NCBI GenBank assembly: GCA_009823395.1
Contig: CM020501.1
Location: 26,606,361-26,670,360, forward strand
Direction of reading: 5' to 3'
Length of the DNA: 64,000 bases
From: Thamnaconus septentrionalis
Taxonomy: Eukaryota; Chordata; Actinopteri; Tetraodontiformes; Monacanthidae
Part shown: positions 11,852 to 22,559 of the stretch, piece after piece
How the letters are laid out: each line of letters starts with the position of its first letter
How positions within the stretch are numbered: the stretch's first letter is position 1
The notes under the pieces: model-generated
Databases searched by the model: none
Seen by the model: the letters and a program-made list of their open reading frames with translations, nothing else
What the model was told of the DNA's origin: nothing
Made by a program: the position numbers and the translations under genes

Positions 11852-11879
11852 TTTTTTTTTTTTTTTTTTTTTTTCTCAC

Positions 11880-12535
11880 AGTTTTTAGCTTTAATCGAGG
11901 GAAATCCATTAACAGTGGACTCTCTGTGACAGCAAAGCAACCAGTGCATTAAAGAATAAAGGCTAATAAACGCTGCCCACTGCCTACAATGAAATGTTAC
12001 TGCGGTGTGTTAAAAAAAAAAAAAAAAAAAGCATAAAGGGGGAACAAACGACTGAGAGGAAACACAACAGCTATTTTTCTCCACGTGGGATGATTGAAAG
12101 TCGGCCACAATTTCCAACTGTGTTGAGTTTTGTTTGTTTTTCTTGGGGTCGTTTCATTGAGTTAAAGTCGCAGTTGTCGTGCTACGCAAGAAGTCGAAGA
12201 CAAACAACAAAGATTAAAACAAAACACAGCTGCGTTTGGAACGTGTGTGACGAGCGCTGCTACGACGGCTAACGACAGCTAACAATGCAGCGCTAGCGAG
12301 TTTTTACCACTAGCTTCTCTGTTAGCTAAAGCTTCTGTCCTTCATCCCTCTATCCTTCATACATCCATTTATTTATTTATTTTATTCCGTAGAGCCAAAA
12401 CAACAATGATTGCTAAGCCTTAGCCACCGAGGCTAGCAAGTAGGCTACGGCTAAAACCAGTGTGCGAAAAATGGGAATAATGTTTTTGAAAAAAATAATA
12501 TTAGACCATGTGAGATATATATACATATATATCTT
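11880..12535. other. Gene-free DNA with TTAGC/GCTAGC words
   Basis: I see no gene. An A run of about 18 lies at 12013-12030, a TTTA run at 12367-12382, and TTAGC/GCTAGC words cluster at 12260-12450. Confidence 0.5.
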
Positions 12536-12539
12536 GGAA

Positions 12540-12700
12540 GTGGAGAAGTGGAGAAGTAGAGTTGAGTTGTCTGCACGGGAGTAACAGCAGCTGAGTGTGA
12601 CCAGTAGGGCTGCGGCTCGTGTGCGATTTTTGTAGGCGCGGCGCTTCTGCGTCCAGTGTTAACTGGACGTTGAAGAAAAAAAAACGCCTCTGTGGACTTT
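12540..12700 (+). repeat. Dispersed repeat family Z, copy 1
   Basis: The words GGGAGTAACAGCAGCTGAGTG, GGGCTGCGGCTCGTG and CTTCTGCGTCCAGTGTTAAC recur at 25.69-25.79 kb, with weaker matches at 30.2, 46.9 and 61.2 kb. The family is GC-rich and probably a DNA-transposon derivative. It abuts the BED-finger fragment. Confidence 0.55.
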
Positions 12701-12738
12701 TAAGGCAAGCGTTTCGAGACACTTTGAATTTTACCGAC

Positions 12739-12845
12739 ATGCCTCATGCAATTTGCAGACTTTGCAACGTGAAAGTCAAGTATTTTTTAGGAATACTTCA
12801 AATCCCCGCGCTCACTTGAGCAGACGCCACCCAGAGTTGAATCGA
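12739..12845 (+). pseudogene. BED zinc-finger fragment of a hAT-type transposase, frameshifted
   Basis: The first frame reads MPHAICRLCNVKVKYF, with the finger cysteines at 12754-12756 and 12763-12765. A shift in the T run at 12783-12788 moves the rest to another frame, which reads RNTSNPRAHLSRRHPELN with histidines at 12813-12815 and 12828-12830. C-x2-C followed by H-x4-H in an N-x-R-x-H-L-x-x-x-H-P context is the BED finger typical of hAT transposases and ZBED proteins. No dimerisation or catalytic region follows, because the sequence runs directly into a transposon terminus. It is a dead remnant. Confidence 0.7.
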
Positions 12846-12937
12846 GATGAATCCAAAAAATCAATTTTGAATCAAATCGTGACCCCAAGAATCAATTTTG
12901 AATCGGATCGTGACACACCCAAAGATTCCCAGCCATA
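12838..12937 (+). mobile_element. Terminal region of an AATCG-rich hAT-like element
   Basis: There are repeated subterminal words GAATC, AATCAATTTTGAATC and TCGTGAC, ending CACCCAAAGATTCCCAGCC. The opposite end of a related element lies at 24748. Together with the adjacent BED finger it looks like a deleted hAT. Confidence 0.6.
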
Positions 12938-12947
12938 ATACTCAACA

Positions 12948-12965
12948 AACACACACACACACACG

Positions 12966-13053
<88 letters not shown>

Positions 13054-13060
13054 ATATGTA
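12948..13060. repeat. (CA)n then long (TA)n microsatellite
   Basis: A short CA run at 12948-12964 is followed by about 90 bases of alternating TA with very few interruptions. Tracts of this length readily extrude cruciforms and are hard to assemble. Confidence 0.95.
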
Positions 13061-13084
13061 TACACGTGCATATATTTGAGGCTT

Positions 13085-13800
13085 TCAGGGGATCTCATGG
13101 GCTAATCGGGGCGGCCGGGGGGGTTGACCCCCTGGACTCCCCTGTATTTCACACACTGGCAAAAACCCCCTCAGTCCATTATTTCAGAGTTCTTTTCAGC
13201 TGCCACCTGGGAAGGGAAGTTGGGAACGTTCTTTGCAAAAACAATGACGACAAAGGCAATAAACAAAGGAACTACATCCCTCTTCCCTCTTCCCTCTTCC
13301 CTCGCCACGCCGTGGCTCTCGTCATCCAACTTGCAACCTCTAGCGCTGCGCGAGAGGAGGACAGATGGCGACGCTCTTCCCCTTTGATGCTGCCAGGAGG
13401 CGCCGCTCAGCTCCCCGCCCTCGGCCCGCTGACAGGCCAAAGCCTGGGAATAAAGGGGGTGCAGATGGGAGGGAGGGGTGGGGAGTTGGGGGTGGGGAGG
13501 GGGTACGGCAATCGAGAGCGCTACAGGCTGCTAGCAGTTAGCGGAATCCCCCCATCACCCCATACCCTGGTGCTTTCTGGCTAGATTTTGCTGCTTTTTG
13601 ATGATTCAGGGCTGATAACTAAAAAAAATAAAAAAAAAAAATCAGCAGTCGACGTCGTCCCAGATCCACTGTGTTTAAAAATTCAGCATTTTTTTCCTAC
13701 ATCTGCATGTGCGGGAGTTTTTTTTCTCTTTCTTTTTTTAATGGATCTGTCACATCACATCCCTCTTATCTTTGCTTCATTACACTTGGAGACACTAAAA
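13085..13800. other. Gene-free DNA
   Basis: I see no gene. A repeated TCCCTCT run lies at about 13278-13302, the G-rich stretch listed separately lies at 13467-13504, and T runs lie near 13690 and 13718. Confidence 0.5.
13467..13504 (+). other. G-quadruplex-prone tract
   Basis: At least five G runs of three or more bases are separated by one- or two-base spacers (GGGAGGGAGGGG pattern), which fits the G3+N1-7 quadruplex rule. Confidence 0.7.
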
Positions 13801-13806
13801 AAAAAC

Positions 13807-13864
13807 TCACACACACATACACACACGCGGGCGCACGCACACATGCACGCATGCACGCACACAA
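13807..13864. repeat. (CA)/(GCAC)n microsatellite
   Basis: CA units are mixed with GCAC and GCATGCAC variants. Confidence 0.85.
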
Positions 13865-13997
13865 GATGGTTCCTAGACAGTCTGACGCAGATGAGGTTAA
13901 CGACCCGCTGACAACAGGCTAATTAGTCGACGGTCAACAATAACAAAATACAGCGTTGGGCTCAAGGTCGAGGTTTGCTCTGCGCAAGGTGTCACAA

Positions 13998-14480
13998 GTG
14001 TTCACATTCTGTATGTAAGTAAAAGTAAAAGTACAGATACTTTTGTAAAAAAAATACAGTGAACTTCAGGTTCAATTTTTTTCCGTCAAGTGAAAGAGGA
14101 AAAGTAAAGGTTCTGAAATGTACTTAAATAGAATGAAAAAATGTATTAATTTTTTTTTTTGCCATTGACGAAATGTTGATAAAGTCGCAAAAATGAAAAA
14201 AGTGTGGCAGAATAATCTGCAATGAACTGACCAGAGGTCTTGCATGAGCATCTGGGTCATTTTAATTTTCCACGTTTTTCATTTTCCTCTGTCCTGAAAA
14301 TGTACTGAACAGTGACCCCAAGGCCGAGGACCTCTAAAATATGCACCACCTTTATTATGAAACGCACAAGAGTGGAGTTCAAACGGCTCCACTTCAAGCA
14401 ACTATAAAAAATAATCCGTACTCTTAAACAGAATTTCTATCTTTTAAAACAGAATTTCTAGTACTTTTGAAAAAACACAT
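13998..14480. repeat. Possible dispersed repeat (AGTAAAAGTA)
   Basis: The opening TGTAAGTAAAAGTAAAAGTA followed by CAGATACTTTTG, and the later duplicated CAGAATTTCTA words at 14429-14461, resemble a common fish interspersed repeat. I see no clean termini. Confidence 0.35.
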
Positions 14481-14547
14481 CAGCGACAGCAGGAAGATTT
14501 GAATGCAAAGCTCCCAGCGAAAACAAAAATATACATCTTCCATTTGT

Positions 14548-14720
14548 CACATTGGAACGTCTTTCCTCATACGCCTAAAGTTTGATGGCAGATGTTTCTG
14601 TAAACGCTAAAATGTGGCAGTCCAAAGATAGCAACAGTACATTTGGAAGTGTGAAGCAGAAGCGGTTTGATGGCAGAGCTGCAAATCTCTAAAAGCAAAA
14701 TGCTTAAATGCTTGTTTTTT
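14548..14720 (+). repeat. Diverged monomer of the 16.3-kb tandem repeat
   Basis: CACATTGGAACGTCTTTCCT, ACGCCTAAAGTTTGATGGCA and GAGCTGCAAATCTCTAAAA match the unit of the array at 16290-16830 in the same orientation. This is an isolated and more diverged copy 1.7 kb upstream. Confidence 0.6.
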
Positions 14721-14945
14721 TTAGGAGTTTGATGGGTTAAAAAAAAAAAGTCAAAACTTTGCAACCGCAACCTCAAACTTCTGCCTGTCTGGCATAGAAA
14801 ATCGCAAAGTGAGGCTGACTCCCTCTTCTTCTTCTTCCGGAGGGGGTAACCATGGGTGTGTGTGGCGGTGGGGGTGGTGGGGGGGGCTGACAGGCGTGAA
14901 CGGCTGCCTCTCCGATAATGCCCCGCGATAGTGATTCAGTCAAAC

Positions 14946-14971
14946 CCACCACCACCACCACCACCACCACC
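14946..14971. repeat. (CCA)n microsatellite
   Basis: About eight uninterrupted CCA units. Confidence 0.9.
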
Positions 14972-14974
14972 TCT

Positions 14975-15435
14975 CTACCCCTCCTAATTACATCTCGCCA
15001 TCTCTCCATAGCTTTCATGTTCCCCTCGCCAAAGCCAAATTAAGAGTGACCATCTCGAATCATTTCCGCTCCCAATCCAGAGAGAAGGACTTGTGACACG
15101 CCCACTCTCAGTCACTGCTGTCCGACTTTGTTTCGGAACGAGATACGTTTGTCGTCTCGCGGGCCGGAGCGTGTACTCTTGACTTGATTCGGGGAAGAAG
15201 CCGGGCTCGGATTAGCGTGAACGAGAGGGAATCTGAAGGAGCCTTTTAAATGCAAGACCCCAACAACAGCAAAAAAAAACAGCTGGCAAAACTCGATAAG
15301 AGACGTTACGCACTTCAAAGTCCTTGTTCGGCAAAGCGCTTGCAAGATCAGCAATTTGTTCCGAAAAAGAAAATAAAACGCCTCGAAAAACAGCCCATGG
15401 ATGTCCAACTGTTTTTGGGTTCACCCTGTTTTTGT

Positions 15436-15436
<1 letters not shown>
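14975..15436. other. Gene-free DNA
   Basis: I see no gene. The sequence is unique, with homeobox-like CTAATTA at about 14991 and a short A run. Confidence 0.45.
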
Positions 15437-15488
<52 letters not shown>

Positions 15489-15505
15489 ACTCTCACTCTC
15501 TCTCT
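15437..15505. repeat. (CT)n microsatellite
   Basis: A polypyrimidine CT tract of nearly 70 bases with a few TTT and CAC interruptions. Long frames of alternating Ser-Leu here are translation of the repeat. Confidence 0.95.
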
Positions 15506-16285
15506 GTTATGGGTTTGTGCAGGGTTAAAAACAAACTCCGGGGGCGACGGCGGAAGTGCCAAGCGATAGCGTTTCGTTCCCGTTGCCCGCAAATGATTCC
15601 GCAGTCTCGGGACGCCAACCTCGGGGGACGACGGTGGCCGCCTGTTTAATTGAAGCATTTCCAAAGCCGACGTTTATTTATGAGATTTTTTTTTTTTCAG
15701 TCTCTCTCCAAACCGAGGCTTGAGAATTGAGAATGAGGGGCCTGAAATGAAAAATAGTACACACAAGGCAAAGTATTTACTTGTGATTTACTCGTGATCT
15801 GACGCATTTAAACTGGGCAAGGCATAAATATGTAACGGGAAAAAATGTTTTTTAAACGCGATTTCTCAGTTTCCTTGGTCACGACACGGAGCATGAAAGG
15901 GGGCCTGAGGTTCAAATATCGCCTCGTCAATTCAAAGGGATAAGTTGCTTCGAAAGGGCAGCTTAAAGTGAACACGTACACGTACCCGGGACGATAAAAA
16001 AATACAAAGGAATCTCAAAGTGTCGCGAACAAGCCAGCGGGCAGAGGGGCTAATTTATTTGGCCGCCCGTGAAATGTGTAGGCAGCATTGTCCTGCAGCA
16101 ATGAAGAAAAAGAGCAGAGCGCCGTTATTGAGTCTGTTGCATCAAGATGCTAATCGTAGTCACATTGTTAGCAAACTTACACATTGTATTACAATTTATA
16201 CATTAACAGTGATGTATTACAGCAGAGGGGGGAAACTACCCCAAGATCAAACAGCATACCGATACTTGAGCGATAATGTATTGTG
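15506..16285. other. Gene-free DNA
   Basis: I see no gene. The sequence is unique, with a T run near 15687-15699. Confidence 0.5.
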
Positions 16286-16289
16286 AGAA

Positions 16290-16830
16290 TTGCAATATCG
16301 CAACAACACGGTATTGCAACACGTCTTTCCTCGTACGCCAGCGTTATTTGCTTTTGCATCAGGATTTTTTTTTTTTTTTAAATACCAAAAATTCTGTACA
16401 GCTGTGCAAAAATATTGCGATATTACAAACATTGCCATATTTTATATTGGAACATGTCACTCCTATGTATCTATGCCTGAAGTTAAACATGTTATTCAAT
16501 AATGGAGCAGTTTGATGGAAAAGTTGCAAGTATCTAAAAAATGTGTACATGCTAAAACTTCTGAGCGGCTGTGCAAAAATACCACTATATTACAGATATT
16601 GCGATATTGCACATTAAAAGGTGTTGCTCCTCGTACGCCTGAAGTTAATCAGGAGGCATTTTGACGGCAGAGTTGCAAATCTTGAAAAATGTGTAATTGC
16701 TAAAACGCCTGTGTTGATATTGCAAATATGACAAATATTGTGATATTTCAAATATCACGATATTGGACATTGGAACATGTCATTCCTTGTAGTATTTGGT
16801 ATATAAATAAAGCAGTTTGACACCAAAAGA
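16290..16830 (+). repeat. Diverged tandem array, unit about 130-170 bp
   Basis: Landmarks repeat in order: a T(C/T)CTCGTACGCC-like word at about 16324, 16458, 16625 and 16779; CTGTGCAAAAATA at about 16400 and 16569; and TTGCAAGTATCTAAAAAATG or TTGCAAATCTTGAAAAATG at about 16524 and 16672. Each unit carries AATATTGCGATATT-type near-palindromes. Units differ in length and by many substitutions. A single diverged unit sits at 14548-14720. Confidence 0.7.
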
Positions 16831-16834
16831 GGTG

Positions 16835-19140
16835 AATCTGCTACACTGCGGCCGTAAACTCGTAGAACGCTGGTTGGCACCAACACTCTGGTCGGCCGTG
16901 ACATCTGAGCGACACTCAAAGGAGGAACCCGAAGTGTGCGAGAAAAACATCCTCTGCTCCGAGTACCCTTCACAGCAGCGATAAACGCAATTGGGGACTC
17001 ATTTTAGCACCAAATGAATCCAGCTTTGGGGAAGCAAGTGGATGTTTTATGGCTCTCAATATAGAGTGCATAAAATGAGACGGCCAAAGAGCGGTAAAAA
17101 AGTTGTCCAGGTGGACGAGGGATATGGTGTTGTACTTCGGGGGAGGGGGGGATAGAGGTGACTGAGGACCCCGGTACCAACAGTGCCATTCAGACAGACC
17201 ACGAGGGAGAGATAACGGCGTTGGTACCGGATGGAAAACACGGCCGACGCCACCCACCAAGCCTGATTGAGCTTCTTCATCTTTCCAGAACGCGACGACT
17301 CTCTAAAAGTGACAAGTGGAGTTGGCTGATTGGGACTGTCGTTAGCGGATTGAACTCTCCGCACAGTACACATCCTCACCCTTTGGTCTTTATTTTTAAG
17401 GCCTCTTCAAAATCAACACAAACGTCACCCAACACATCCGGAGTGCCGTTTTCCGATGTTTGCGGCAATTACGTGAAAAAAAGTTAGCAAAAAGCAAAAG
17501 CCCTTCACGGCACTTTGACGTCTTCAGCCAGCCGCAGTCAGGCAAACTCAGCGATACTCTGACATTGAGAGTTACCCACGATGCACTTGGGCACAGCTCG
17601 CCTTGAAATCTCTGACCGTCTGCCGCTATTTATTTCTGATCGAAAACGTGGCGCGCGATCCATGCAATCGTTTGCGCAATTAAGGAGTGAGATGGCGGCT
17701 CGGGGAAATGGAAGGATTATGATAAAAATGAGGCCTCCACAAAAAACATCGCCGATCGTTTCATTAGCGTCCGCAGTGGTCTCGCTTTTGGAAAAACCCT
17801 CCAAATGCGTTGTCATTCCCTCACCATAATGCGCTTCCCCGACTTCCCACCCGGCTGTGTTTCCTGCCAGACGCGATAGATTTTATCAGAGAAATTACCT
17901 CAATTTCTCTACTTGGGGAGGTGGCCGCGACGTGATTGGCTTTTTCGCCACCACTCCGTTGAAATTACTGCCGCATTTCATCGCAGAGCCCAGGAACTAC
18001 TCAGGGGTTGGGGATGCGGCGGTGGCGGCTGCGGAGCGGCTGAAGGAAATCAGCAGGTACAGTGTTCTTTGTCTCTGGAGTGCTACTTCATATGGAGCCG
18101 GCGAGCTTGAATACCTGCAATCAATATTCAATTTAGCCGGCATTGCGCTCAGTGAAGGGTCGGAGTTGGTGGTGGTAGGTGGTAGGGGTGGGGTTGGGGG
18201 GGGGGTCGTATTACTCTTAAGTGCGAGAGCTGTTTGTCCACGGCTGCTGGTGGGCGGTGAAAAAGGGAGAAGAGACGCAAGTCTGCTGCGCTGGAGGGCC
18301 GAAGAATCTGAGGTATTCCGACAAAGGGAACGGGATTCTTTTCAATTCAAACTGGAGATATTTTTGGACCCTGCTGGTCGCTCAATGATCAGTTGGCTAA
18401 CTCTGAACGAGAACGACCAGAGAGTCTGACTACTTTGGTTGGTCGCTTGGTTTGGACATCGGCAGTACAGACATTGCCGCAGGGCTCCGCGATGAAATCG
18501 TACTAAAAACTCACAACCTCGTTCACATTTCTTAACGGTCGTGTGTCTTTTTCATTCCGCACTGAAAAAACAGGTGTTCCTACTTTCTCACTCGGCAAAT
18601 GGTAAATGCAATAATGTACCGCGTGATGCAGAAGAGCCAATCTGGTGGCAGGTGGGACAAACATCGACCGCGTGAGAAGCTCTGTCTTACCAACAGCGTG
18701 GACGCGTTGAGAAGGGAGACTTGAACATCCAACAAAATGAATTTCCATGAAAACGTGTGTCAGCCAAAATGAACCTCCACTGTCCTTGTGCGAAAAAGCA
18801 ATCACACCCCCGCGGTGTGAAAGTTTTTTACAGTTGTGAAAGTCAACGACGAGTGTTTTCGCTTCATTGCAACACCACAAGGAAACAGAACAAAGTCCTA
18901 CAACCACCTCAGACGTCACCATAAAGACTCACTGACTGACTTGTGTCATCAGCAAAGAATCTTCGGTCAGAAGGTTGCAGAAAAAAAAAGGATTGTTGAA
19001 CGTTCTACTGCTGTGTCCGTTCAGGAAGCGTGCACAGCAGCAGTCGTCTACCTCAGTTGTCATCTGGGTCGAAGATGTATTGTCTTGTATACATGTTGTT
19101 CTGCTGCTGTGTCGCTCGGGCTTCCGAAGGCTCCTTTCCG
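16835..19140. other. Gene-free unique DNA
   Basis: This is the longest stretch in the window with little repeat content. A 190-codon open frame at 17857-18429 includes a glycine/valine low-complexity part from a GGTGG run and no recognisable domain, so I do not call it. The sequence around 18085-18160 is AT-motif-rich and resembles conserved noncoding DNA, which cannot be tested here. Confidence 0.5.
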
Positions 19141-19147
19141 AGGCTGA

Positions 19148-19217
19148 GGGAGGGTGCGGGGGGGAGTCGGGGCTGTCGGGGGGAAGCTGGGGGGGTGGCG
19201 GTGGGGGGGTGGGGGTG
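19148..19217 (+). other. G-quadruplex-prone cluster
   Basis: Eight or more runs of three to eight G residues occur within 70 bases, with short spacers. The plus strand fits quadruplex rules several times over. The reverse strand is a C-rich tract. Confidence 0.7.
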
Positions 19218-19489
19218 AGTCAGATGCGGCCGAGCGGGCGATGCCTTGTGTCGAGGTGACAGGCGGCGGAGATAAAACCTGTCAAGGCTGCGACTGCGGG
19301 ACGGCCGCTGACAGATACACGGTAGAGCAGGTGGGGGGTTGGGGGGGGCGATATAACAGATAGGTAAATATATAAAGACCCCCGGGGTTCACCCCCCCCT
19401 CCCCGCACCTCCTCCTAAGTCCGCCTTCTGCTTCATTAGCAGCTTCCGTTTCTCATTTATTTTCTTTATTTTTAAGTTATTTTTACTTC

Positions 19490-19520
<31 letters not shown>

Positions 19521-19529
19521 TATATATAA
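19490..19529. repeat. (TA)n microsatellite
   Basis: Alternating TA with one TGTACA interruption. Confidence 0.9.
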
Positions 19530-19564
19530 TTAGTTGTATAGTGTTATTCTAGATAGCTTTTTAA

Positions 19565-19848
19565 TCCGGCCCGCCGATACTTGAAGAAATGACATTAATA
19601 GTAAGTCATATAAAGGCTTTATTTCATGCATTTTCTCACATGACACTGATTTTGTTGCAACTTTGCTTTGGTTCAAACATGTTGCTTTAATTGGCATTAA
19701 AGCAACATGTCTTCTACATATTCCATGATAGATGTTTTCCTCCGATGAGGTTGGTCACCAAAACACTCCATCCATCTGCTGCTGCTCCGCTACCCCCCTC
19801 TGTCACATTTTAGAACCCATTGTGGCCCAACAGTTATGTAGTTTTCCA
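19565..19848 (+). mobile_element. Degenerate relative of the 7.2-kb hAT MITE
   Basis: GACACTGATTTTGTTGCAAC, TTGGCATTAAAGCA, AAAACACTCCATCCATCTGC and TTAGAACCCATTGTGGCCC follow the same order as in 7179-7537. The termini have decayed. Confidence 0.65.
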
Positions 19849-19959
19849 TTGTGTGGGTCTGGGGTGGTTCTAGATTCTACACCCTGCTTTTTTCACCCGA
19901 ACAACAACTCAACCGGTACGCCGTCCGATCTCGGGGGAAAAAAAAAAAAAAAAATGTTC

Positions 19960-20265
19960 TGCACTCTTTTATCTTGGCTAAGCTGGATTAGCTTAATGGC
20001 GTCTCTCTCTGCAAAGACTGCAAAGATTCTTTAAAAAAGGCTGACAGAGATCAAACTGCAGCTGCTGAGTTGGCAAAGTCCAAACTCAGATCAAGAACAT
20101 GAGTCACCATCGACTTCCTCACACTTTTTTCGTGTTCGAGAAGAGCCAAACGGTGAAAAGTTGAAGCGATTTCAGCGAGCTTAACAATCCTATGGACATC
20201 ATGTAGCATTGCAAATTACCTTGTTGTCGTTATCTGACTGCTCCACCGTGTGTTTCCCTTTGGAA
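19960..20265. other. Gene-free DNA
   Basis: I see nothing recognisable beyond an A run at about 19937-19953 just upstream. Confidence 0.45.
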
Positions 20266-20269
20266 AGAT

Positions 20270-20700
20270 ATCTGTTAGCAATGTTCACAGATGCGACAAA
20301 ACTGTCTTTTAGCAACACTAGACAGGTCCTTTCCAATGAATGTTGTTGTAAAGCTATCTGTTAGTAGCATTAGCCTGGTCTTTTTGCTCTATATTGACGT
20401 TAGAGAAAACCCTGTTAGCCTGGTTACTGTGTGTTGATGCTGCATAACTACTGTATCTGTTAGCTCCACTACCGTGGCCTTTCCAAGTGAATGCTCATGT
20501 CATCAAACTATCTGTTAGCAGCGTTAGCCTGATATTTTTTCTATATTGCTTACAGGGACCACTGGTAGCCTGATTAGTGTGCGCCGGAATAGACAAACCT
20601 ATCTGTTAGCAGCATTAGCCTGAATAGACAAAGCTACCTGTTAGCAGTGTTACTGTGATCTGTCCACTGTATGTCGACGCCATCTTCTTCCCACTTTTTG
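20270..20700. repeat. Diverged tandem repeat of TATCTGTTAGC units
   Basis: The word CTATCTGTTAG or CTACCTGTTAGC, followed by CA(G/T)(C/T)(A/G)TTAGCCTG-like sequence, recurs at about 20268, 20351, 20456, 20508, 20602 and 20634. Intervals are irregular (about 30-105 bases). It is low in conservation but clearly repetitive. Confidence 0.6.
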
Positions 20701-20781
20701 TTAACGCTGCGGTTCTCTGCTAGCTAGCCTCGACCGCTCCGCTGGCCGACGTTTCTTGCCGCTAGCCTGACCACACGCCCC

Positions 20782-21430
20782 ACTGTGCTCGTACTCTTGC
20801 TGGAGAAGAGCTACCTGTTAGCATCGGCGCTTACCGAGTAGACTTTAAGAGCGCCTGCTATATGAGTCCTAAAAAAGAGCAGCAAAACATAGATAAAAAA
20901 ATAAGTACAAGGCATGTTTATGAATGGAACACAAAGTTAGAGTGCAACATAAAGTAATGATAATAATTAATATGGCGAGAAAAACGGTTGCACCGAGGTG
21001 GCTGAGGCCCAAAAACCAGTTGCGACAGGCAAATAAGGTAGCCGCTAACCGGGCTAACCGCTCGTCCAAATTCATCCCCCCCTCTGGATAGCCAGTCGGG
21101 AGTGAGCTAGCAGCTAACTGAGTTAGCTACTAGCTGAGCTAGCCGCTAACTGAGCTAGCCGAGCCACCTTGACTCTTCCCGTTGCGTTCATCCGAAGTCA
21201 TCCCCCATCTGGGTAGCGAGTCAGGAACAAGGTAGCTGCTAACTGAGCTAGCTACTAAACGAAGTAGCCACTAACCGAGCTAGCTACAAACCAAGCTAGC
21301 CAAGCTACCAGACTCCTCTAACTGCACTCGTCCCCTTGCTGCAAGAGCTACCTGTTAGCGTCAGCGCTTATCAAGTAGAATTTAAGAGCGTCTGCTATCT
21401 GAGTCCTAAAAAGGATTCACAGCAAAACAT
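20782..21430. repeat. GCTAGC-rich duplicated block 1
   Basis: A segment of about 108 bp (20782-20890) recurs at 21321-21430, sharing GAGCTACCTGTTAGC, TTTAAGAGCG and GAGTCCTAAAAA. Between them lie tens of GCTAGC, CTAACTGAGCTAGCC and AGCTAACTGAG words (21040-21300). Parts of this block recur at 22590-22910. Confidence 0.7.
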
Positions 21431-21829
21431 TTTTTTCAAAGTAAAATAAAAAAATGTTCATGTTTGCTAACTCCAAGAGCCGCCACCGCGTTAGCAATTT
21501 CTTCTGAGCTCGACGGGAGTCGTGTCTCATGGCAGCAGAGGTAAATAAAGAGTGCGGGGCCACAGCGGACCTCATTAAGATGCAGCATCCTTGTAAACAC
21601 ACCGATACCCTGCAGACCCCCAAGCCCCACCCTCCCCAGCCCCCAGCCCCCACCACCGAACCCTTCTGGAGAAAAAGAGAGATGAACCAATATAATGGGG
21701 TGAAGTACTCGTAAAACAGGAGCCGATACTTCACCTCTTTCCACAGTCTAAAATTACATTTAAAATGAAAATAACAACAATAAACCACTGAAGTCATAAT
21801 TATATCCTTTATTATTAGTGCTACATGTG

Positions 21830-21931
21830 CAGGCTACAAGCTCTGGCAGTGATTTTGTATTGGCTCATGGGCCAAATATAATGACACTGTGGGCCAAATT
21901 TGGCCCGCGGGCCAGAGTTTTGACACATATG
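21830..21931 (+). mobile_element. hAT 3'-terminal fragment
   Basis: GGGCCAAATATAATGACACT, TTTGGCCCGCGGGCCAG and GTTTTGACAC match the ends at 7.7 and 54.1 kb. Only the terminal ~100 bases are recognisable. Confidence 0.65.
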
Positions 21932-22104
21932 TTCTGTAATGTGGCCTTATTAAGTACTCACTATCGGTGAGTACTGAAATGCGAGTAGCTGTACTCAACC
22001 TGGGGCGCCCCCTACCGACGCTAGCTCACACGTCACTTAAAGAGAGGGAGCTTCTCTTCCTTCCTTCCTGTCTGTTTCTTCCTCCTCTCGTCCGGGGGTC
22101 AAGA

Positions 22105-22132
22105 GCTCTCTCTCTCTCTCTCTCTCTCTCTC
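22105..22132. repeat. (CT)n microsatellite
   Basis: About 13 CT units. Confidence 0.9.
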
Positions 22133-22319
22133 GCTTGCTCGATTCGCAGAGTCACCAAAAAAAAGGAAAAACGAGGGTAAATAAATAAAAACGTTTGTCA
22201 CCGTCGCATCTCAAAGTGAAAGCCCGAATTTATGATTTCAACTCCCCACTCTCTCTCTCTTTTTTTTTCTTTTTTTTTCAGCTCCGGCAAAGTGAAACAG
22301 AGTGTGAAGGGTTTGGACC

Positions 22320-22320
<1 letters not shown>

Positions 22321-22363
<43 letters not shown>
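22321..22363. repeat. (GT)n microsatellite
   Basis: About 21 perfect GT units. Confidence 0.95.
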
Positions 22364-22364
<1 letters not shown>

Positions 22365-22559
22365 TGCCTAAGTGATGGCGACACAGCAGTGAGCAAGAAA
22401 GGCACTTTGGGAGGGAAAACTGCTAGCGTTGAGGCTACTAACGTGAGCGGTGGGGCGGGTGTGGAGGGTCAATTCAATCCTCCAAAAACTTTATTTGTTC
22501 CTTGCCAGGGCAGCAATTGGAGACACACAGAGCAGCGTTAACCAGACAAAGGCTGATTC

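Noticed and set aside
12898..13584. 228-codon open frame, the longest in the window
   Set aside because: The first third is Tyr-Ile from the TA tract. The rest matches nothing and is interrupted by microsatellite logic.
17857..18429. 190-codon open frame on the plus strand
   Set aside because: No recognisable domain, a Gly/Val stretch from a GGTGG run, and no exon-like boundaries. Length alone is not evidence in GC-rich DNA.
20270..20700. Spaced repeats resembling a CRISPR array
   Set aside because: The repeats are diverged, spacing is irregular, and the DNA is clearly eukaryotic. It is a degenerate tandem repeat.
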